Positions 56,093 through 64,000 of a stretch of 64,000 bases of DNA are shown in pieces. A program made the translations under genes and the position numbers. The DNA comes from Areca catechu (Eukaryota; Streptophyta; Magnoliopsida; Arecales; Arecaceae): positions 124,581,013 through 124,645,012 of the forward strand of contig CM038043.1 of assembly GCA_021397845.1 (NCBI GenBank), read 5' to 3'. The notes below the pieces were generated by a model. That model was given only the letters and a program-made list of their open reading frames with translations, made no database searches and was not told where the DNA came from. Positions within the stretch are counted from its first letter, which is position 1. The number at the start of each line of letters is the position of its first letter.

Positions 56093-58171
56093 ATGTTCAT
56101 GAGTTCTCCCGGGGGTAGGCACCACCATCTGGATTGCCTAAGTGCGACGGAGCTCTCCTGGTCGGGGCCTCCTTCCTTGGGTAGCGAGGAGGACGTCCCC
56201 TTTAGAGTCCCTCAAGGTCCCCGCCGGATGGTAGACCCCAGTATTTCTTCTTTGCCTCCTCCTCCTTCTTCTTCTAGCCAGGACTAGGCAGGTCTGTCTA
56301 GGATTGCTTCAACGATGACCCGGTTGGATGCCCTCCATCTCCGGAGCATCTATGGGATCTCAGACTCCATCTGCTTCATGGCTTCGGGGTCGGAAGAACA
56401 GGTCACATTTAGTGGCCCAGGCCAGATCATCCTGTACGAGGACTTCTTCCTCACTAGGCTCTGGCTCCCTCTTCATCACTTCTTTCTATCTTTTCTCGAT
56501 CATTATAGGTTAGTTCCTGTCCATCTCATCCCAAACCCTTTTTGGATTATTTCCTCCTTTATTATGTTGTGACACTTCCATGGTATTGTCGTCCGCTTCT
56601 CTCTTTTTAGGGCTTCTTTTACCTTGAAACGCTATCCCATAGATAGTGAGTGGTGATTCGTGGCCCCCCCACCTAGGGGCTCTTAAGTTTGACCTGTCGA
56701 CCTCCATCAAGGGATGGAAAAGCAGGTTCTTCTTTGCCTTGATCAAGGGGGTTAACTAGGCTTGGAGCAACCCCGATCGATCCCTAAACCAGAATGCCTC
56801 AATGGAGCCCACCAACCAGGAGGTGTACGACCAGCTCGTCATCTCAAATATCCCTCATGGGTGGGACCTCCTATCTGAACAAAATTTGTTCGACGCCGGG
56901 ATCAACCACGTCCACTCCTTAGGTAAGGCCTTAGACCCGGGTCCTTTGAGGCACGTAGTGGCTAACAAAGTTTCTTTTTTGATTGTAGATATGAGATTCT
57001 TGGTGGACCAGATTAGATAGATGTCCTGCAAACAGTCTATGTCCACGAGGTCCAGGGAGGAACTACTGAAGAGGCCTTACGGGGAGCCAGAGTGAAGGCC
57101 CCATGAGGCCTCCTCTGAGCCTGATGAGAGGAGTGCCCACGATGCCCCAGTGCCGACCATGGAGGTGGCCGAGGCCGCAACCCATGGGTGCAGTGGGAGC
57201 AACGCGGCTGGGGAGGGGATGCCTCCAGCCTCTCCGGTAGCTCCCAAAATAATTGAGATCACACCATCCCCAGAGGCGAAGGAGATGGCGGTCATCGCCG
57301 TGACGGGGGAAGGGTCCACCCCATCAGTGTCCACCGAGATGGTAGAGGCTCGACTGGCATTGCCCGGGCCCTCTCCATCCACTACACCAAGTCCCTCATC
57401 ATCAGTGACACCGGGGCTTTCTACTTCTATGGCACCGGGCCCTAGGATAACCAGGGTGTCCACCCTAGTGCTGCCAGATGCTGCAACCACCCTTGACTCG
57501 AGGCTTGCCAAGAGGATGCTGGAGTTCATCATCCATCCTTTGGATCACCAAGAAAGGGCCGGTCGATCGCTGCGGGCCATCATTTCTGGGCTCTTCCCCC
57601 GGTTCCTCATGGTAAGACTGCTTTTCTTTTTCTTCTTTCCCTTCCCTTGACATGAGGCTGACCTCCTTCTCTCTATCTTCCATTATAGATGGTCTAGGAT
57701 GCCTTCCTAGTCCGAGATGCCTGCTTGCCCCTGCTTCGATGGGATGCGGATTTTCATGGTAGGGTAGAGTCTACGAAGGTGAAGGTGAAAGTCTTGGCAG
57801 ACCAGGTGGTGGACCTAGAGGACCAGGTAAAGGGGCTGGAGGCCAACCTAGCTAGCTCCAGGGACACGATGGTGGACCTAGAGATGCGAATGGAGGGCTT
57901 CGAGGAGGACCTCGCAAAGAAAGAGGAACAGGTCACCTGCATGACGGAGGAGGTCACCCATTCTGCCTCTGAGATAGTTTGCCTATGGGAGCAGCTACAG
58001 GCCCGCAGGTGTGCCTCGATGCGACGGAGGCACGGGTCACATCGGTCGAAGAGAAGTTCGCTGTCGCAATGGCGGTGATGGAGGCCGCACAGAAGGAGGC
58101 GGTCGAGGCAGTCCCATGATACAAGGCCTCAGAGGCCTTCATGGAGGAGGTGCGGTAGGCTGTCTGAGATG
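56093..58171 (+). pseudogene. Antisense ORF protein of Tat-2, cut by a later LTR
   Basis: The likely start is ATG at 56093. Blocks match those of 15784-17999 in order: the hydrophobic RLWLPLHHFFLSFL (about 56456-56497), then a GRFSLFRASFTLKRYPID-like block (about 56590-56640), then LLSEQNLFDAGINHVHSLG (about 56868-56922). Introns are at 56923-56988 and 57612-57688 (both GT...AG), close to the intron places of the relative. The last exon (57689 onward) reads as a coiled coil with repeated Val, Leu and Glu. Stops and one or more frame changes are present near 56290 and 56650. The gene ends where the Tat-3 LTR begins at 58172. Function unknown. Confidence 0.65.
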
Positions 58172-60327
58172 TGTTGCCGCCTGGATCGCCGTGGCCGGTA
58201 GCTCTGGCGTGGCCTAGGTGCGTGGACTCCGTGCAGCGTCACCGGGCTCGTTGGTCGGAGACGATCAAGGGGAACATAGTCGTAGTTGGGATGAAAGGGG
58301 CTTGGTACTGTCATGGCCCTCCTGTGGGCCTCTTCGGCGAGGGAGTAATCTTCCTACTTATCGTCCCTCCGCCGGGCGATACCTGCAAAACAGGGGAGAC
58401 CTGCGCCGGGGACTCCGGCAAAGGCACTCCGACGATCAAGTCAGTGGGACGATCGAAGGAGATAAGAGACCTCTGAGACGGAGAGCTTGGGGGACTCTTC
58501 GCTCCCAGAGGGTGATGGATCATACCAGAATGAAGGGAGTCCGTCCCCTCTTACCTCCTCCCGCTGCTCTTATATAGACGAGCGGCTCTTGGTGTTCAGA
58601 GGGGCACGTTCTTCTTGGCATAGGCCTGTGAAGCCTCTGCAGGCCTAGGAGGCTTAGGTAGACCGGTCAGCTTCCCCTTTCTTGATGGCTCAGAAGATTT
58701 GGCAGAGAAGCCCAGCGCCTCGAGTGTGGTGCTATTCACTAGTTAGTGCAAACAGTAGCTTAGGGAACTTAAACGCGTACCTCTCTTTGCAGGCGGCGTG
58801 TCAGGCGGCGCGTCCAGGACCCACGTGGAGGGGGATCCATGGAAAGAGTGCCGGGCCCATACGGATGGGTTCTTCGAGAAACGTGCCGGGCTCACATGAG
58901 TGAGACCGATCCGAGTGGCACTCCCAGTGGCCGAGTCCGGGACGCCGCTTCAAGATATCACGCGGGCACGCGGACCGAGGAAGGCCCGCGTGAAGGCCCG
59001 CCACAGGGGCATGCCGAACTGGGCGCGTGAGATGGGCGAAGCCGGAGGAGGGCAGGTCGCGCCCTAGTGCGGGCGGAAGCATGCGGGCACGCCAAAGGGA
59101 AACGGGCCGGCCGCTGCGCCGTGGGCGAGGGCGGAGCCGGACAGGAGCTCGGAGTGCCGCAGGCGAAGGCGGAGCTGGCCGGGCGTGTCCGTGCCGGGCT
59201 AGGCGCGGGCAATCGAGCTGGCACGGCCGAACTGGGCACTCCCTGCCGGGACGGGCAGCTGAGCTGGAGAGATCGGACGGAGCGGGGTACGCTGTCCTGG
59301 GCGAGATCAGGCCGAGCTGGACCCGGAGCATGGCGTCGCCGAGCTGGAGCCACGCGGAGGCGAGCCAGGCCGTCAGCGAGGCGCTGCTGGGTCGCCACTC
59401 GAGCCGGACCCACTGCCGGGCCGGAGCAGGAGGGCGGAGGCGAAGCACGGCCACGCCGGGCCGGGGGGCAGAATCGCCAGGCGCTGGGGCGCACCTGGCC
59501 GGGCTCGGACGAGCTCGGGGCCACCTCACCGAACTCGGTTCCGGCGGTGTCGGGCACCGTTCGGACGGTGCATGGCCGGAGCAGGGGGGGCGGAGGCAAA
59601 GCACGGCCACGCCGGGCCGGGGGGCAGAACCGCCGGTGCCGGGGCGTGCCTTGCCGGGCTCGGACGAGCTCGGGGCCACCTCACCGGGCTCGGGGGCACC
59701 TCACCGGGCTCGGACCGAGCCGGATCCGCCGCCGGGCTAGAGCAGGAGGGCGGAGGTCTCCTGCGGGCGAGCCGGGGGCGCTGCTGCGGAGGCGGGTCCT
59801 GAGGTCGGCGGACGCTGGAGCTTCGCGCGGGGGGACGTGCCTTCCTTACGCGCGGACTGAGGGCGGGTGAAGCCAGGGTCGCTACAGGCTTGCGGGTGGC
59901 GTGCCTTCCTTACGCGCGGACCGAGGCGCGGGTGAGGTGCGGCCGCCGAACCGGGAAGCTTGGCTATGGTGCCAGGACTAGATCCCATGTAGACCTAGCC
60001 TCGTTGTCGGGTCACGCCATTCCCAAACATACCAAACTGGAGCGGCACGGGCTAAGATGGACGGGGCCATGCGGGCGCTCACAGGACGGAACCGGGGAGC
60101 TTCAGGGACCAAGGTGGGCTGCCTGGTATGCCTGGCAGGGCCCCAGGCACGGCCGAAGTAAGCCGGGCAAGCGCCGGCCTGGTCGAGGTGCCAACCCGGC
60201 CGAGCCGAGCTCCGGACACGGTCGAACTGGGCTGGCCAAGGTGCCGACCTGGCCGCCACAGGGGCTGATCTCTTCAAGTGGCCCCACCATTGTGTCTGGG
60301 CCGAATGGGTTAGTCACCACTGTAACA
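58172..60327 (-). repeat. 3' LTR of a third Tat element (Tat-3), GC-rich
   Basis: Its left end, TGTTGCCGCC, is identical to the first ten bases of the Tat-1 LTR end at 26221. The right end GTAACA (60327) is followed by a purine tract on the minus strand (AGTGGGGGCATC). On the minus strand a TATATAAGAG promoter lies near 58577-58567, and CTGACTTGATCGTCGGAG near 58443. The U3 (about 58780-59950) is very rich in G, C and CpG and includes a duplicated segment of about 155 bp (59421 and 59576). It is 2156 bp and lies within the Tat-2 antisense ORF. Confidence 0.75.
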
Positions 60328-60949
60328 GATGCCCCCACTCCCTGAGTCCAAGGCGTTGCTTCTCCTCGTTTTGGATGAAGGGAGTAGTGTTTTATCCATT
60401 TGGCCCCGAGCCGCAGCATGCCTGCAAAACAAAGAATAGGAGGCGGTGTTTTTTAAGCTTACTTGCCCATAGGTACCTTGACTGAAGGTTAGTTGCATCA
60501 TGACGGCGTTATCACTTCAGTAGGACTCCTCTTTGGCCGGGTAGGAGGCATTGCTGTGAAGGAAGAAATGGGCGAAGCGCACCACTTGGGTGCACACAAG
60601 TATGGCCGGGTACACGGTCCAGGCGGCCGAGCTTAGAATTTCTGTCGGAACCTTTGTTGAAGATATTGAAGTTGCCAAAAGACAGGAGCCATCGCTGATG
60701 AGGAAGCCCAAGGAGCTCGAGGGAGCAACGTTCGATCACGCGGGAGCTATCCTGGTGGAGGAACTCAAGGGAGAACACGCGGACTGATGTCGAGCCTTTA
60801 CGCTGGAAACAGGTTCCAAGGCATCGAGGGACGTCGTAGGGAAACTGGGTTCCACGCCACCTTCCAGACCGAGGTCCGGGACACCGGGGGGAACCGGGTT
60901 CCGTTATGCCGGAACTGGGATCCGGGCCTCCTTTGTCAAACTCGGGGTC

Positions 60950-61930
60950 GGATAGATGAGTTCCTGTAATGATGAAGGGCAAAGTTGCACCATAGATGAA
61001 CTTCAATTTTTGAGGAGAGATTCTCACATCCTCCGTAAGGTGGCAAGGCCACTCGCTTGGCGCGCTGGGAGGCGAGCCGCAGACGGTCGGACCTTCAGGG
61101 CGTCCCATGGATATCTCTGGACGAGATTCAAGTGGTAAATGCGGGGCTCAATGAAGAGCCTGACTTTTAGCTCGGCTGAATCAAGGGGCATGACTTTAGC
61201 TTAGCTTCATTTGGCCTCAGCTCGACTGAACCGAGGAGCTTGATATCGGCTCTTAACTTCGCCGGACTTGGAGTCGGGCGGATGAGTTCCTGTATTGGTG
61301 AAGGACAAAGTTGCACCAGAGAGGAACTTTAGTTATTGAGAAGGGATTCTTACCTCCTCCTTGAGATAGCAGAGCCATCGGTCCGCCATGTTAGGAGGCG
61401 AGCCATAAACGGTTGGACCTCCGGAGCCTCCTATGGACATCTCCGGACTGTGAGTACAGCAAATGCCAAACTGTGAGTTTCTCGGTAGATGGCGGGACTT
61501 CTTGGAGTCTCCGCGGATATCTCCGAACTGTGAGTAAGGCAAGAGCTGAACTGAGAGTCATGCGGTAGATGCAGGGCTCAATGGGGAGCTTGATTTCAGC
61601 TCTTAACTTCGCCGGACTTGGAGTCGGACGGACGTGTTCCTGTGTTGGTGAAGAACAAAGTTGCACCAAAGAGGAACTTTAATTGTTGAGAAGGAATTTT
61701 TACCTCCTTTTTGAGATGGTAGAACTGCTGGTTCGCCATGTTAGGAGGCGAGCCACAAACAGTTGGACCTCTGGGGCCTCCCATGGACATCTCCGGACTT
61801 TGAGTACAGCAAATGCCAAACTGTGAGTTTCTCGGTAGATGGCAGAACTTCTTGGAGTCTCTGCTGACATCTCCGGACTGTGAGTAAGGCAAGAGCTGAA
61901 CTGAGAGTCATGCGGTAGATGCAGGGCTTA
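60950..61930. repeat. Three tandem copies of a unit of about 330-350 bp
   Basis: The marker GAGTTCCTGT followed by GGTGAAG (or close variants) recurs at about 60957, 61283 and 61635. In each unit it is followed by CAAAGTTGCACCA and the GGAGGCGAGCC block. Units differ by insertions. Confidence 0.8.
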
Positions 61931-61949
61931 GCTCTTTAGTGCCAGGGTG

Positions 61950-62105
61950 TCCGGTCTTTGGTGCCGGAGAGCATGGGATCCGGGCTTTGGTGCCGGAGAG
62001 CATGGGATCCGGGCTTTGGTGCCGGAGAGCATGGGATCCGGGCTTTGATGCCGGAGAGCATGGGATCCGGGCTTTGATGCCGGAGAGCGTGGGATCCGGG
62101 CTTTG
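61950..62105. repeat. 29-bp tandem repeat, about five copies
   Basis: Unit GCCGGAGAGCATGGGATCCG followed by GGCTTTGGT. The copies are nearly identical. Confidence 0.9.
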
Positions 62106-62329
62106 GATCAAGAATTCTTGCGCCAGACTATGATCGGCTCGGGCGAGTCGTAGTGCTTGCCCTTGATAGTGGTACAGGAGCCCTTCCTGTAAAACTGTTG
62201 AACTCTGGTCATATGAATAAACAAGGACATACCTCTTCCTTGTGCAGGCCGGAATTAGGTTCGCCGACCGCCCTCTTGGGAGAGAGCGAGACTCCTTTGC
62301 TCGTAAGAATACAACTCGGTTGTACAAGG

Positions 62330-64000
62330 GAGCAAGGCTCCGTTGGATGGGGGGAAGCTCCGTTGGATGGGAGCAGGTCCCGCTGCATGGGTGTAAGTCC
62401 CGTTGCATGAGGGAAATAACTCCGCCGCGTGGAAGGAAGAGGCTTTCGTTGCATGAGGGAGCAGGCTCCGTTGCATGAGGGAGTGAGCTCCGTTGCATGG
62501 GAGCAAACCCCGTTGCATGAGGGAGTGAGCTCCGTTGCATGGGAGCAAACTCCGTTGCATGGGAGAACGAGGCTCTGTGAGAGAGCTCGTTGCATGGAAG
62601 GAGAGGACCTCGTTGAATGGAGGAGGAAGAGGCTCCTGCTGCATGAGGGAGTGTGCTCCGTTGCATGGGAGCAAACTCCGTTGCATGAGGGAGTGTGCTC
62701 CGTTGCATGGGAGCAAACTCCGTTGCATGGAAGGAGGGGACCTCGTTGCATGGAAGGAGAGGACCTTGTTGCATGGAGGAGGAAGAGGCTCCTGCTGCAT
62801 GAGGGAGTGTGCTCCGTTGCATGGGAGCAAACTCTGTTGCATGGAAGGAGGGGACCTCGTTGCATGGAAGGAGAGGACCTTGTTGAATGGAGGAGGAAGA
62901 CCTCGTTGCACGAGGGAGCAAGCTCCGTTGCATGAGGGAGTGAGCTCCGTTGCATGGGAGCAAACTTCGTTGCATGGGAGAACGAGGCTCTGTGAGAGAG
63001 CTCGTTGCATGGAAGGAGAGGACCTCGTTGAATGGAGGAGGAAGAGGCTCCTGCTGCATGAGGGAGTGTGCTCCGTTGCATGGGAGCAAACTCCGTTGCA
63101 TGGAAGGAGGGGACCTCGTTGCATGGAAGGAGAGGACCTCGTTGAATGGAGGAGGAAGAGGCTCCTGCTGCATGAGGGAGTGTGCTCCGTTGCATGGGAG
63201 CAAACTCCGTTGCATGGAAGGAGGGGACCTCGTTGCATGGAAGGAGAGGACCTTGTTGAATGGAGGAGGAAGACCTCGTTGCACGAGGGAGCAAGCTCCG
63301 TTGCATGAGGGAGTGAGCTCCGTTGCATGGGAGCAAACTCCGTTGCATGGGAGAACGAGGCTCTGTGAGAGAGCTCGTTGCATGGGAGCATGGTACTCCG
63401 CCGCATGGAAGGAAGGGGCTTCCGTTGCATGAGGGAGCAGGCTCCGTTGCATGAGGGAGTGAGCTCCGTTGCATGGGAGCAAACCCCGTTGCATGAGGGA
63501 GTGAGCTCCGTTGCATGGGAGCAAACTCCGTTGCATGGGAGAACGAGGCTCTGTGAGAGAGCTCGTTGCATGGAGGAGGAAAAGGCTTCTGCTGCATGAG
63601 GGAGTATGCTCCATTGCATGGGAGCAAACTCCGTTGCATGTGAAGGAACTTCATGGCATGGGAGAACGAGGCTCCGTGGCATGAGGGAGTAAGCTCCGTT
63701 GCTTGGGAGGAGGGGACCTCGTTGAATGGAGGAGGAAGAGGCTCCTGCTGCATGAGGGAGTGTGCTCCGTTGCATGGGAGCAAACTCCGTTGCATGGAAG
63801 GAGGGGACCTCGTTGCATGGAAGGAGAGGACCTCGTTGAATGGAGGAGGAAGAGGCTCCTGCTGCATGAGGGAGTGTGCTCCGTTGCGTGGGAGCAAACC
63901 CCGTTGCATGGAAGGAGGGGACCTCGTTGAATGGAGGAGGAAGAGGCTCCTGCTGTATGAGGGAGTGTGCTCCGTTGCATGGGAGCAAACTCCGTTGCAT
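62330..64000. repeat. Large minisatellite built on a TCCGTTGCATG core
   Basis: Subunits of 20-24 bp start TCCGTTGCATG or TCGTTGCATG and continue GGAGCAAAC, AGGGAGTGAGC or GAAGGAGGGGACC. They are combined in longer blocks, and a block with GGAGGAGGAAGAGGCTCCTG recurs about eight times. The array runs to the window edge. Long open frames on the minus strand (three overlapping, over 560 codons each) and on the plus strand result from repeat units without stops. Confidence 0.92.

Larger units (their letters stand above)
60328..64000 (-). mobile_element. 3' internal region of Tat-3, running off the window
   Basis: It begins with the polypurine tract, and the rest is mainly tandem repeats without a recognisable protein. 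Long tandem-repeat arrays near the 3' end are known in Ogre/Tat elements. The coding part would lie to the right. Confidence 0.55.

Noticed and set aside
58801..59870. Several open frames of 200-290 codons on both strands
   Set aside because: They overlap in many frames and are rich in Arg, Gly, Ala and Pro. This is the usual effect of high GC in the Tat-3 LTR.
61908..64000. A long secreted or repeat protein gene on the minus strand
   Set aside because: All three frames are open with similar composition, no start region or domain is recognisable, and the DNA is a minisatellite.

Overview
This is flowering-plant nuclear DNA, and a monocot, possibly a palm, is my tentative guess. It holds one recognisable host gene, a UBC27-type ubiquitin-conjugating enzyme with five exons over about 12.8 kb. 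Almost everything else is LTR retrotransposons, many inserted into one another. There is no sign of a bacterial genome. The bacterial-looking 16S rRNA and tRNA-Val are a decayed plastid DNA insertion inside an intron.

Left part (1-10508). The window opens in the decayed 3' half of a Ty1/copia element (pol remnant, then a 2.3 kb LTR ending at 4261). A non-coding LTR element follows (LTRs near 4267-5070 and 8151-8998, Met-type primer site at 5073). A 1.6 kb solo LTR (5120-6720) sits inside it, with a perfect CTATA target duplication. About 1.5 kb of AT-rich sequence without genes separates this from the next elements.

Middle part (10509-37965). A plus-strand Tat-like Ty3/gypsy element (LTR, gag, protease, deleted RT) is cut off at about 14243. 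It abuts a minus-strand Tat element (Tat-1) that spans 14243-37965. In the Tat-1 sense direction the order is 5' LTR, primer site, gag, protease, RT, RNase H, second RNase H, integrase, a 31-bp tandem array, an antisense ORF on the plus strand, polypurine tract, and 3' LTR with a 62-63 bp minisatellite. The 5' LTR of Tat-1 is split at 26641/37200 by an LTR-like insertion. That insertion is itself split by an 8.9 kb copia element (27153-36035, target duplication ATCAA). The copia leader is a chain of hairpins, four of which share a 19-nt loop but have different, internally complementary stems. This is the most unusual signal in the window.

Gene part (38449-51220). The E2 gene starts 484 bp downstream of the Tat-1 boundary. 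Intron 1 (7.5 kb) carries a hAT-like element and a foldback element interrupted by about 3.3 kb of plastid inverted-repeat DNA. Intron 2 (4.5 kb) carries a 329-bp MITE with a perfect 8-bp target duplication. As written, exon 5 has one extra A that replaces the usual last residues.

Right part (51221-64000). After about 3 kb without genes comes a second minus-strand Tat element (3' LTR 54359-55538, antisense ORF from 56093). A third Tat-type LTR (58172-60327) is inserted into that antisense ORF. Its internal region runs off the window through three tiers of tandem repeats, the last a minisatellite of more than 1.6 kb that leaves all three minus-strand frames open.
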